Below, in pieces: positions 37,741 to 48,400 of a stretch of 64,000 nt of DNA (positions within the stretch are counted from its first letter, which is position 1; each line of letters opens with the position of its first letter). Below the pieces are notes generated by a model. The model saw only the letters and a list, made by a program, of their open reading frames with translations, was not told the origin of the DNA and did no database searches. Source of the DNA: Leishmania mexicana MHOM/GT/2001/U1103 (taxonomy: Eukaryota; Euglenozoa; Kinetoplastea; Trypanosomatida; Trypanosomatidae). A program made the translations under genes and the position numbers. The stretch covers positions 281,285 through 345,284 of the forward strand of contig NC_018317.1 in assembly GCF_000234665.1 (NCBI RefSeq). The letters are read 5' to 3'.

Positions 37741-38952
37741 GACTCTCAGAGAAATGGTGAAGGGGATGGCGCGACGAAATCCGCGACAGCGCCCCCTCCT
37801 CCTCTTCTTGGCGATTTCTGTTGAGCTACACAACAGCACTCGTGATGCGCGCCGTATGCGCGTGCGTGCGTGCCACGGTGCGCCTCCACACACCTCTCCT
37901 CCCCCTCCCTAAGCGAAAGACAAGCACGCAAGTGCACCCGGGGGCTTCTTTGATGGAGGCAGGAGGGCCAAAGACACGGTGTGCAGAACGTTAGGGAAGA
38001 GAGACTCGAGTTTGTGCAGAGAGAGAGAAGTAGCTGAGGGTAGGAGGACAGTGCGGGGAAGAGAGGGAGAGATTGTCAGCGGTGAGGCGGTAGTGCGCGC
38101 GTGTCTACGTGCTTGCATGCAGACGACTGAGACTCGCACGCAGACTCGCGAATTGTCCCCCTCAGTCTTGCTTTTCATGACACACCCCACACGTTGTCAA
38201 TGTGAGGGCGGTGGCTCCCCCTGTAGGTAACCACCAAAGAGGCGCTCTGCGACGGCCACGGGGGCGGGAGGGGGGAGGGGGAGGGAGGGAAGCCCCATCC
38301 TCCTTCCCCCTCAGTCGCACAAACACCCTCGCACTTTCACAGTGGCCATAACGCAACTGTGTGCGTGAATGCCGCTTGCTTGCCTGGGTAATGTGTTCGT
38401 GTAACTTTCTCGCTCATGTGTGCGCCTGCTTGCTGAACGTCAACTGCGTGCTGACCCACGACGCACACACCTTTGTCTTTTGCAGGAGGGGGAGGTAGGA
38501 AGAGAAAGCAAAGGCCAGCAGCGAAGAGAAGTCTGCCTGTCTGTGGAGGGAGAGGGGGAAAGTTGTTGTCGTCGTTGTCGCGGTGGTGTGGATGGTGGTA
38601 TACTACGCCCTCCGTATCACCACCCTCACTCTCCCCCATTCAGCCATGCGGCGGAACTTCTACTGGGCTCCCCCTCATTATCATCGCTATCGTAGGGGGG
38701 GGGGAACTGGCTCAGAGGAGCATACTATAAAATTGGGACCAAGGACATGGTTATAATCGAGGTGGCGCTCAAGAAATGACGCCGAGCTCATGGAGCTTTC
38801 TGTGGAGTTTGCCGGGGGTAGCGGTTGCGACGCCTGTGGCGACCTGTGACACGCCGTGGTGTTGCCGCTGCACCTCCGTGTCATCCATCACCGTAACCGA
38901 GCGCACCAACGCCGCCACCGCTCGCTGTGAAACTGCGCGGGATGGACGATGC
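37741..38952 (-). other. intergenic region with long purine blocks and G-rich cluster
   Basis: About 1.2 kb without a supportable gene. Plus-strand purine-rich blocks lie at about 37993-38075 and 38486-38518 (pyrimidine in the transcript). A G-rich cluster at about 38260-38289 has at least four runs of three or more G and could form a quadruplex on the template strand. A G run lies at 38695-38703. Confidence 0.45.
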
Positions 38953-41900
38953 CTATGAGATGGGGCGTGCCGTTCCCTCACTGCGGCGGGTGGCCGTGTA
39001 GCCAGCCACCTCTCCTGCCATAGTAGAACTGGCCCGCAGGACATCTGTGGACACCACTGCACGTGTGGGCTCCTGACGATAGTGAGACCTGGCGGATGAA
39101 GCGTTCCTCCTGTGCAGCCACAGCTGATGCACCTTGGAGCCCGAACACCCAGTTGGGATGGGAAAGGCCCGCGGTGTTAGGCACCAGTCAAACCAGAACC
39201 CGACGCAACCCAGCGACCTGATCAGCCACACCAGCGTCTGTGCGGCAAGGTATGCGGCACGCCACACAGCGCCGACGCACGAGCGCGCGGGGGAGTTCCT
39301 CACGAAACGGTGATACTGCAGTCGATGCAGCTGCTGTAGAAGGGCTGATGACGAGGAAGTGGCAGGATGTCTTGCAGGACTGTAGCCACGGCGGCTCACG
39401 GCTCTCTCCCCTTCCGATTCGCCAGCGACCTTGTCCTTGGCGTCGCGGTCACCTGCGGCAACGCCACCTGCCAGCCACCGCAGCCACTGCGCCAGCGATG
39501 AATACCACACGGCGCAGTAGAGCGTGCCCCACCACTGCGTCTCCACCGAGTAGGTCCGTGCCGCACCGCCATTGTCTGACAGCGCCGCGACCAGCACATC
39601 TGCACGCACTTGCCAGCACAACCACCGCAGCAGCAGCGCGGCGAGGAGGAACTGGCCCAGGCGCACAACAGGGAAGAAGGCGCCCATCGCTTCCTGGATA
39701 GAGCCCTCCGTGGACTTTTGGCAGTCCATTCGGGTCAGCGTGGGGATGTCGATGAGGCCAGTGGCTATCACACGACCGACCCCGTCCTGCACGCTGAGCT
39801 CCTGAGTACCACCGCGCGTGGCCGTCCCTGGCGCGGCAGCAGCTGAGGTGACGTTCAGCCAGTCATCCGCCGCCGACGTGGTGTTGCCGAGCTCGCGCAA
39901 CCCGCCTGCACCGGTACCCTTGTCCTGTACGCTGGACGACGACGACCACCACAGCTGCATCCGCCGCGCCAGCGTCCAGACCCAGTACATATGCGGGTGC
40001 ACGAAGAACCAGGTCTGCTGTGTGACGCGGTTGAAGTCCTCGAGGTTGTACGCAACGCGCACGTGGGGGTTGAGCAGGATAATCGGCGCTCGCTTGTCCT
40101 GCAGGAGGGCAGCGTGCATTACATCTTGGCAGATCAGGAGGCACTCCGAAGCGAGACAGACTTCATCACGCACCAGCGCGTGCCCAGCGACGGTGGCGCC
40201 GTAGGATGGGGTGAAGGCGTGGCGAAACCGCACTGACGGGTGCCGCACACGGTAGTAGACGCTGTCCTCCACGCGCAGCGCCACCGGCGCGGCAGGCTCC
40301 ACGTCGCCTTCGTTTTCTGCCTTAACGACTGATTCCTTGAGATGCATCAGGTCCGGCGCGGTGGCGAGGAAGGGCGTGCGGCTCTCAAGCTGTAGCCGCA
40401 GCTGCACCCAGTCCGCGCCGACCGCCGAAGATCGGCGCATCTCGTAGTCCACCGTCTGCAGGAGACTCTCGAAGCTGCTGCTGTTGTCGCACGTCTCTGG
40501 CTTGTAGAACGGAATGTCTGCCAGCCTCGCTATCTCGCGGCGCATCAAGCTCCACAACACACACACCGATTGCAGACGGCGGGCGAGCACGCGTGTATAG
40601 TAGTGCAACAGCGGTGTTGTGTTGAACAGGTCGTGCACGTCGCCGATACGGTCATAGACAGCACCCGAGGGACGCTGCAGCACATCAGGGGGGTGGGCAG
40701 CAGCCTCGCTGCGTGCGCTTTCGGCGGCGGGCGGAACAGACACTGTCGCCGACGGGGTCTGCGCTGTTGTCTCCACTGCGTCCCGGACTGGAAAGCCGAG
40801 GCGATGCGGTGGGGTCGGGGCGAGGAAGAAGCGGCCACGGATGGCAGCGACGCCGTTCCAACAGCACTTGACTGGGATGGCCGACGCCTCCGGGGCATGG
40901 CCGCCGGCGCGATCGTGCTTGAAGACGCGGTAGAATGCCTCTTGGGTGGCGTGGTCGTCTGAATAGGGCATCTGCCCCCCGAAGGGCTTGCCAAGTCGGT
41001 CGCGCGTGACCCATGTGTCATAGAAGGTTGCGTAAAAGTCCATACCACATGCCATGTCGAAGGTTGTGCCGGTCGCTGCCGACGTGGAATTCGACGGAGT
41101 CGTCGACGCTGTGCCCACCGGATGCCTCCGCCAATCGCCCTTGTAGTTCACACCAGCATCTGCAGGCTCACGGTTTGCCTTTGTGACGGAGGACACCCAG
41201 CCGTGTGGCCGCGTGTTCGCCTCTACCTGTGGCTCAGCGCGACTCTCCAGCAGCGCCGTGATATCCTGCGGACGGAAGATGACATCATTGAAAAAGAGCA
41301 CAACAAGACCGTCGGCACTGGCCTGCACCTGCTGCCGCTGCTGCGACACTCCGAACACGCTCATGCCCTTCTCATAGAGTGGTTCGAGGGCTTTGTTCCG
41401 GATGCACGCCATCCACTCGATGCGCTCGTGGAAGGACTGACGCTCCACGTAGCCGAGACACGCGCCTTCCGTTGTTGCGTAGACGGTCCGAATTCCGGCA
41501 GCGTGCAGCCGCGGGATCAGCAGCGTGGTGATGAGCTCGGCTGTCCTATCGGGCGATATGTTGGAGTAGATGGAGACCACGACGGAGGTGGCGAGATCAA
41601 AGAAAGGCTTCACCTCTTCCTCCAGAAAGGCGATGAGCGCCTCCGTAAGGTCAGGCAGCACCTCCTCGTTCTTCCACAGGTTCAGGGCAACGTAGAAGTG
41701 ATCCCAGCCGTGTGTCGGCGTGTGCGGGGTCGTGCGATGCGGCACTGCGTAGCGCACCTTGCCTTTTGGTATAGTGACCGTGATGGTGGGGCCAGCGTAC
41801 GTGTCGCTGGCCGCTGCTGCTGTCCTCTGGTCGGCATTCTCGCCAGTGGACTCTATCTGGCCGATCACGTCTGCGTGCGGTGGCGGCGCTGCCTCACTGC

Positions 41901-42597
41901 GCTGCGTCGCGACTGGCGGAGGGACCAACGGGTACGGCACGAGCTGGACGTTGTTGGAGGTGAGAGAGAACGAGTCTGACGAGCCGTGAAAATGAAGAGC
42001 AAGGCGGCTTGGGTAGCGCACCTTCACGACGTCATCGGCGGCTCCAGAATCCTCCTCGTCGTCGTCGTCGTTGCCATAGCGATGCCCTCTGCCGCCACCA
42101 GTCAAGAGGCTAAACAGGAACTTGGCAGAGCGCCGCGTCTTCGACTTGTGCTGACGTTTGCGCACCGCCTCCGCACGCGCAGTCACCCTCTCGTTCTCCG
42201 TCAACGAGTCGACGAGTTTCGAGATTTGCTCGGCGCCGCTGCCCGGGCTGCGCCACAGCTGCAGCTGCGCAAACAAATCCTTCGACACCAGGGTACGGGC
42301 ATCACGCACGTCACTGAGGTGTGGTGATACGTTGCGGCTGATGTACTCAGAGATGAAGATGTCCGGTACGTGCGGGATTTTGAGCTGGCCGAGTCCCAGC
42401 GGCGCGGCTTGCCAGTGCGCACGAGACGCAAAGAGGAGCGTCCCCACGCCGTGCGCCTCCGTCCGCATCTCCTGCATCTCACCGGCGCGCGAGTTCTCGA
42501 CGTCATCGAGGACGTTGTCGTACAGGATGGCGATGATCAGCAGCAGCCCGAAGAGGGCGAGCAGGGCGGTATGGCGCAGCCGACTGTCATAATACAT
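38953..42597 (-). CDS. glycosyltransferase with CAP59/CMT1-type (GT69) domain, membrane-anchored
   Basis: 1214 residues from the ATG at 42597 (MYYDSRLRHTALLALF). A signal-anchor segment (about 9-26) suggests type II topology in the secretory pathway. The domain starts near 292 (GWDHFYVALNLWKNEEVLPDL) and includes VVVSIYSNISPDRTAEL, ERIEWMACIRNKALEPLYE, VLFFNDVIFRPQDI, DMACGMDFYATFYDTWVTRDRLG (around 511-533) and KCCWNGVAAIRGRFF (around 575-590). These blocks match fungal CAP59/CMT1 alpha-1,3-mannosyltransferases of the cryptococcal capsule pathway. A long C-terminal extension has a further conserved-looking block (RVRHPSVRFRHAFTPSYGATV) and two more hydrophobic segments near 970-998 and 1113-1137. 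The substrate in a trypanosomatid is unknown; surface or secreted glycans are the natural guess. Confidence 0.88.
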   Translation of the reverse strand: MYYDSRLRHTALLALFGLLLIIAILYDNVLDDVENSRAGEMQEMRTEAHGVGTLLFASRAHWQAAPLGLGQLKIPHVPDIFISEYISRNVSPHLSDVRDARTLVSKDLFAQLQLWRSPGSGAEQISKLVDSLTENERVTARAEAVRKRQHKSKTRRSAKFLFSLLTGGGRGHRYGNDDDDEEDSGAADDVVKVRYPSRLALHFHGSSDSFSLTSNNVQLVPYPLVPPPVATQRSEAAPPPHADVIGQIESTGENADQRTAAAASDTYAGPTITVTIPKGKVRYAVPHRTTPHTPTHGWDHFYVALNLWKNEEVLPDLTEALIAFLEEEVKPFFDLATSVVVSIYSNISPDRTAELITTLLIPRLHAAGIRTVYATTEGACLGYVERQSFHERIEWMACIRNKALEPLYEKGMSVFGVSQQRQQVQASADGLVVLFFNDVIFRPQDITALLESRAEPQVEANTRPHGWVSSVTKANREPADAGVNYKGDWRRHPVGTASTTPSNSTSAATGTTFDMACGMDFYATFYDTWVTRDRLGKPFGGQMPYSDDHATQEAFYRVFKHDRAGGHAPEASAIPVKCCWNGVAAIRGRFFLAPTPPHRLGFPVRDAVETTAQTPSATVSVPPAAESARSEAAAHPPDVLQRPSGAVYDRIGDVHDLFNTTPLLHYYTRVLARRLQSVCVLWSLMRREIARLADIPFYKPETCDNSSSFESLLQTVDYEMRRSSAVGADWVQLRLQLESRTPFLATAPDLMHLKESVVKAENEGDVEPAAPVALRVEDSVYYRVRHPSVRFRHAFTPSYGATVAGHALVRDEVCLASECLLICQDVMHAALLQDKRAPIILLNPHVRVAYNLEDFNRVTQQTWFFVHPHMYWVWTLARRMQLWWSSSSSVQDKGTGAGGLRELGNTTSAADDWLNVTSAAAAPGTATRGGTQELSVQDGVGRVIATGLIDIPTLTRMDCQKSTEGSIQEAMGAFFPVVRLGQFLLAALLLRWLCWQVRADVLVAALSDNGGAARTYSVETQWWGTLYCAVWYSSLAQWLRWLAGGVAAGDRDAKDKVAGESEGERAVSRRGYSPARHPATSSSSALLQQLHRLQYHRFVRNSPARSCVGAVWRAAYLAAQTLVWLIRSLGCVGFWFDWCLTPRAFPIPTGCSGSKVHQLWLHRRNASSARSHYRQEPTRAVVSTDVLRASSTMAGEVAGYTATRRSEGTARPIS

Positions 42598-43616
42598 GGC
42601 TAGCGGAGGGGGAGTGGGGGGGAAGGGGAGGGGGAGAGGCGAAGGCAGCCAGCGGTGGCGCCACGCGAAAAAAACGAGGCCGGATCAAGGATAAAGGAGG
42701 GGGGGGGGATAACCACCCCAACGGAAAAGACGTCGACTTTACGATTAGGCACCCTCGGAGAGGCGCGTGAGGGCGTGCCACGCAGACACTTCCGTCACGA
42801 TTACGAATTTTTGCGACGGAGCTGCACCGAAAAGTCTTTGGACGGATGAGTGGAGGGGCGAGGAGGAGGCGATGCCATTGTGGTGAGGAGCGAAACGACG
42901 TGATGCAGTGAAGAAGAGGGAGGGGGAGAGACAAGAGAGAGAGAGTGAGAGGTGAGTCGGGACAAGCTACAAAATCGTGTGCCTCTGCGTGCGTGCATGC
43001 GTCAGCCAGCGCGCACACACACACACACACACACTTGAGTGCGAGGACGCATGGCGGTAGGGAGCCTCAGGCAAAGAGGAGTGTACCACCAAACGTGCAT
43101 CGGACATACCAAAACCCGTTGTGCCAAGCTCTTGCGCTGGACCACACATCCCACCAGCAGTCGAGTGCCGCCCACCGATAAGGCGCCTCGTGTCAGCGTC
43201 ACAGTGGAAGCTGTTGTGGCGTTCGTATTGTCTGTCTCACAGTGCCTGTGCCTGTGTGCGCTTACGACGGCTTGCGCCGATGTCTGTCTGCCGTCGCTGC
43301 TGACGCCGGTAAAGGGCATACCCCCCCCCTCTTCGGAGACACAGGTCTTGCGAAATCGCTTCCCGCTGATGCTCTCTTCACCTCCGCACAGCCGTGCAGG
43401 AGGAGGAGAGAGGGTGGGGCGCAGATGTGAGAGTAGGCAGGCATACACATACACACACACACACGCATACACGCAGCGAGCCAGAGGGGTCGGAGGCCCA
43501 TCTCGCGCGTCGTGTCCTGGCGCTGAGCAACCCCAATTGACAAGTCGCTATGCTGCGGCTGGACGTTGCGTTGCTTCGCTCACCTTCCCTTGCCGCTGCT
43601 TGCGTCCTTTGCCAGC
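42598..43616 (-). other. intergenic region with two strong pyrimidine tracts
   Basis: About 1.0 kb. A plus-strand purine block at 42603-42645 lies directly before the GT69 start and has its nearest AG only a few bases from the ATG. A second block at about 42908-42953 has an AG further down near 42789, leaving a leader of about 190 bases. CA arrays lie at 43012-43034 and about 43450-43464, and a C run at 43321-43328. No gene is supportable. Confidence 0.5.
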
Positions 43617-44708
43617 TCAGATCACCACCGAGGCGGACAGAGACGCCTCACCATAACCCCCTTGACCGACGAGCGAGTCGGCCAGCACGACGTCCCCTTC
43701 GCCAACCCAACCGACAGCCCCGGTCACCAGCGATACGCGCGGTGACAGCAGAACCACCGCGGCGGTGTGCGGTGCGTGGCGGGCGAGGTCTGCGTAGATT
43801 GAACGCGAGGGAAACGAAGACGGCATCTCGTGAGGGTGATCCGACTGCTGCCGCTGCGGCTCTGAGTTCACTCCCGCCGCGGGTGATGCGGCATCCGAGG
43901 AACTGGCCACCCAATCAACACGCTTCGTCACGGCCGCGTACAAGTCGGGAGCACGCTGCAGGAATGCCAGCTGATCTGGCGTGTACAGCCGCTGCACCTC
44001 CTCGTGCGCGCGGGCGCAGAGACTCTGAAAGGCTACACACACGGCCCGAACGAACTCCACTTGGCCATCCGGTTCCCCTGCCACCCCACCGCCAGCGCTG
44101 CATTGCTGACGCGACGGGTGGGCGAGTTGGCGCAGCTGGTAGTGCTCCACAATGGCGGCTCGCACCTCTGCGGCACTCGATGACATGACAGAGGTGGTGC
44201 TCGAAGGGACACGCAGTACTCGCGCCACCTCATCGCCGTATGCCCACACCCACAACCTGCCGCTGCGCGCGCCCACCACAACGATCAACTCCCCCGCAAT
44301 GCGGCTGCCGGCCTCTGCGTCAACACCGCTGCTAGACGTGATGACACGGCCGCCACCAATCTCGAAGACGTCCCCCGGGACAACACCGAACACCCGCGCA
44401 CAAAGCGATGGGTGGGTAGAAAAGAGGCCCACTTCCGATGCGTGCGTGAAGAAGGCGAGGTCGCGCAGGATGTCGCCCGGCGCAAGCACCGGCGGTTCGA
44501 CTGATGACAGTAGACTCTCAGCAAGTCCTGATGGACTGTGCTCCTCGCGCGACGGCTGCTGCCGCAGAGGATTCACCTTCGCCACCACTGCACCAACGCT
44601 GTGGGCGACTCGTGACAGCAGCGAGCTTGTGTGGCGACTGCTGCGCATCGTGGTACTATACGGAAGACACGCAGAGCGCACCTTTGCGGTCGTGCGGGTC
44701 GACTTCAT
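43617..44708 (-). CDS. putative organellar protein of unknown function
   Basis: 363 residues from the ATG at 44708 (MKSTRTTAKVRSACLPYSTTM). The frame is open further upstream but in microsatellite-like sequence. The first 50 residues lack acidic residues and are rich in Arg, Ser and Thr, which fits a mitochondrial presequence. A block at about 75-180 has beta-rich patterning (LCARVFGVVPGDVFEIGGGRVITSS, IAGELIVVVGARSGRLWVWAYGDEVARVL), followed by helical segments (EVRAAIVEHYQLRQLA, VEFVRAVCVAFQSLCARAHEEVQRLY). The C-terminus is hydrophobic-patterned and Gly-rich (VVLLSPRVSLVTGAVGWVGEGDVVLADSLV). I recognise no family; codon use supports a gene. Confidence 0.75.
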   Translation of the reverse strand: MKSTRTTAKVRSACLPYSTTMRSSRHTSSLLSRVAHSVGAVVAKVNPLRQQPSREEHSPSGLAESLLSSVEPPVLAPGDILRDLAFFTHASEVGLFSTHPSLCARVFGVVPGDVFEIGGGRVITSSSGVDAEAGSRIAGELIVVVGARSGRLWVWAYGDEVARVLRVPSSTTSVMSSSAAEVRAAIVEHYQLRQLAHPSRQQCSAGGGVAGEPDGQVEFVRAVCVAFQSLCARAHEEVQRLYTPDQLAFLQRAPDLYAAVTKRVDWVASSSDAASPAAGVNSEPQRQQSDHPHEMPSSFPSRSIYADLARHAPHTAAVVLLSPRVSLVTGAVGWVGEGDVVLADSLVGQGGYGEASLSASVVI

Positions 44709-45455
44709 GGGTGCCCCGTTCGAGGGTGGAGAGCTGGCAGCTGTCGGTAAGAGTGGGTGAGGAGGAGGGTGGTGGTGGTGTTGGGTGTTCGGTGGTTGGG
44801 TTGTGAGGGCGGAGGCAGAGAGCGAGAAAGATAGTGCAAGAGACAGTGAGCGCCCCCCCTTTCCCCCCTCCCTCCCTCTGCAGGTATAGGTAAGAGGTGA
44901 CGACGGAGAGGAGAGGGGGGAGGGCGGTGCGGCCGTGGCGGACCACACCCCGGCTACACATCGAGCAAGCGCCACCGCCGCAACAACAGGGGCAGGCGCA
45001 GGTTATGCGGCCACGGGTCTTGTGCCACGGACCATGCGCCCATACGCACGCGCGCATGTGGAGGGGGTGGATGCGTGTCATGGCTGGTGCCGGACGATCA
45101 TTTTCTTCTGCGTTGTTGTTCGAGCCGCTGACGTAGTAGCGGAAGCGCGAGAGCGCAAAGGGAGGAGGGGCGATGGCCATGACCCGAAATTGCCACCACA
45201 TACGACACCGTTGCAGACATACTCCAGCCGCGCTCACGACAGCACACAGGCCGGCCGGCTCTTCCGCTCACTTGCGCCGGGTCAGAGGTGGCGAGATCGA
45301 GAAAACGCACAATGGGAGGGAGGAAGCGCCGCACCACCGCGACGCTCCGACACCGACGCCGTTGGCCAGCCGATTGCCTTTTCCCCACTTCTTCCTGCCT
45401 CACATGTGTGTGTGTGTCCCTCTCAGCAAGCAACATGAAGAGTAACTTGCTCCGG
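44709..45455 (-). other. intergenic region with pyrimidine tracts
   Basis: About 750 bases. Plus-strand purine/GGT-rich sequence at 44757-44790 and a purine block at about 44901-44927 are candidate splicing tracts for the gene at 44708. A short GT run lies at about 45407-45417 near the stop of the subtilase. No gene is supportable. Confidence 0.45.
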
Positions 45456-48400
45456 TCAACGAACTCGACTGAGGGCAGTCACGCGCGTTGGCCTCTCCAA
45501 CGACCACCCCCGTGCACGGCACAACCACACGCTCATCACGACAGCTGCACTAACCATGATCTGGCCAAGCACCAGCGGATGCTGCAGCCACCGCAGGACG
45601 TTGAGCATGCCGCACAACGGCAGCAGACTCTCTATCAAGGAGGTATGCTGCGCTGGCGGCTGCAGGGTGGCAATGCCGCTCCGCCGGCCACTCGCGGGGC
45701 GTAGGGGGTGCGAGTATGGGTCGCCGGCGGCCCCGGTGCTTGACGGCGACGCATTACGGTCCTGCAGATGCGCACGCCAGTCTCCATGGTAGTTCACCTG
45801 CAAGGCGCGCATCACCTTTGCCGCGGCGCCCTCCTGACGGGCTGCGTAGTCGCGTTGAACGCGGGCCCCGTCCTCCGGACCTTCGACAAGGTACGACGCT
45901 TCATCGCGCTCTGTGCTTTCCGCCAACGAAGCCCACAACCGCCACACCACCTCGCCGACATGCGCGCGCTCCGGCGCCGTTCCCAGCACCTCGTCCAAGT
46001 TCGTTGTTTCGAGATCACCGTCAACGCTATCCACCCCTGCTTTGGGCTCGAGCACACTGTCTGCGCCAGGGGTGGCGTCCGCCGTGCACCGATGCGGTGG
46101 TGCTCGTGCCCATGCGCGCGCCTCACACTGGAGCTGCGCGGAGTCCCGCCAGCGGTGCAGGTTTCCAGTGTGCAGCCACAGAAGCAGCTCCTTCACCACT
46201 TCGACGCACACAGAGCTCTGCGCCGACTCTGATTGGAGCAGCCGTTGCCCGTCGGGAGTGCCTGCAAAACAGTCCCACGTCGCACAGGTCGGCACGGGTA
46301 ACGATGGCGACGCGGATGGCGGGTAGAGAAGAGCTTCCAACTCATCCAGGGCGGCTTGCGCGTGCTGGTCCGAGGTCGACAAGCAGTCCGAGTCCGTGAA
46401 GATCGCTATGCGCCCAGGCCGGAAGCGGTTGGCGGACGCGGTGACAACGTCTGGGGAAGGTGGGGGAAGCGTAAGAAAGCCCAGCACACCATGCGTGAGG
46501 CTCTGCGCGGCTTCGCTTGCGCGCGTTTCTGCTGATGCCCGTGTGCTGACCTCGACCGCCTCCTGTCCGCCAATGTGGACGAGACGGCTGCCTCCGTTTG
46601 TGACAGGCACTTCTTCCCAGACGTCCTCAACCGCCGCCGCCGCCACGCCAACCGCTGCGCTCCCTGATCTCGCAGACACCGGCGCTGAGCCGCCTCTTGT
46701 ACCAACGATGGTGCGCTTCACGAGGCGCCGCTGCTGCTGCACCCAGCTTGGCATGACGTTGCATAAGACAGCCTCACCCTCCTGCGTCGAAGGCACGGTT
46801 GAGGTGTTCGATGCGTAGGCGGTGCGGCAGGTGCCGTTACCACTTGAGTGAGCGTTGGGTTCACGCACCCTTTTACAAGCTCCGACCGCGGCAGCTCTCC
46901 CTGCCTGTCGCTGCACTGCTACTTGCGCAGGGAGACGCCATTGCAGCACACCGGCTGCGTTAAGCTGTCCAAGAGAGCGGAGAGCGACCACCTTTTCCGA
47001 GGTGGCGGTGCGGCCGCCACCATGCGTGGCGGATGCGTTGCCCTCAGGTTCGCTCCTCCCGGTCGGGGCGGCAGCGTCGACCACCAAAACGCCGTCTATC
47101 ACGATGCTCTCGCTCAGCTCAAACGGCAACTCAGACGTTCCGTCTACAAGTCCCACGCTGCCCAGAGGGGCTGCACCATTGCAGTCGCTATTGTTCGTCG
47201 CACTGCCCGACGCGATCGTCACCTCTGACAGCCAACGGTTCCACGATGGCACGTGACTGGAGCCGGCGAGGCCGCAAGTAGAGCCATTTCCGAGGTGCCT
47301 AAGCGCCCGCAAGTCGCGCACAGCATCCCTGTCGCCGTCGACACCGGCTACCTCCTCCACCGCGTCGGTGCCGCCGACGCGGGAGGAGCGCTCTGCATCG
47401 GCCAAGTTTTCGTCGCGCGTCCAGTGCAGCTGCGCTGCCATATCGGCGCTGTACCAGTCCGTCACCAGAAGAACGTTGAGGCCGTCCGCTGAACGATCCG
47501 CGCCTCCGCCGAGCACCGCATGCGTTAGCAGGCGCCGCATACGGCGTGCCAGCGGTCGCTCCGGGTCGACGATGATGAGCGTGCCGACATGTGCCAGAGC
47601 ATCTTCGGGTGCCCCCTGCGCAGTGTGGGAGACGTTGTGGGTGCGCTCTGCAGGGGGCCAGAGCGGTGAGCTACCGTTAGCTTCGATCAAGGTGGTTATC
47701 GTGCTCATGTGCAGCAGCGGGAACGTCGCCACTGCCATTCCAAGTGTGTGGCGCAGGTAGAGGAATAGGAGAGCGAGGTTTGTGTACGGGTGATCGCCGC
47801 CACCCGCCTCGGCGTAGGCGCGTTCGTGACGCTGGCCCTGTCGTCCACGCCGCAGTGCCGCGCCTACGCCGTCAGTGTCCGACTCGTGTGGGTCGTCGCC
47901 GGCGATGAACAAATTTGAGGTGGCCGTCGTAGGGTTGAACCAGTCGAGGCTCGTGTCCATCAGCACCCGCTGCACCCGGGGCGGCGGCTCCACGATGCGA
48001 ACAGCGAACGGGACTGCCAGCGCGGGCTGCGAGGAGGAGCCCCCAGTGAAGATGTGCAGCGCGCCTTCCACGCTCAGCGCGCGAAACAGGTGAAAAAGCG
48101 GAACGCAACGGCCGTGACCTGCTGGCACCTGCGGACCCTCCCTTGTATGCTGTTCGTCATGGCCGTCGTTACCCTCAGCCGAGCTCCGGCCAGCCGCGGC
48201 GCCCTTCTCGCTGGCTGGCGATCTCTCGCCCTTCTTTCGCCACATCGCCACTGTCTCGCGCGCCACGTCGTAGCAAAGGTGCGCGTGTGCGGACGCGGGG
48301 GAGGAGACGGCGACGGAGAGACTGAAGGATGTCGGTGGCGGCGACAGCTGGGCTCCGACGTTAGCGCGCGTCGGCGATCTGCTCGCCACCACCGTGAGCT

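Noticed and set aside
44709..44975. 89 extra codons upstream of the gene at 44708
   Set aside because: Encoded by GGT, GA and CA-type repeats (His/Pro/Ser/Leu runs); lies in the predicted splicing region.
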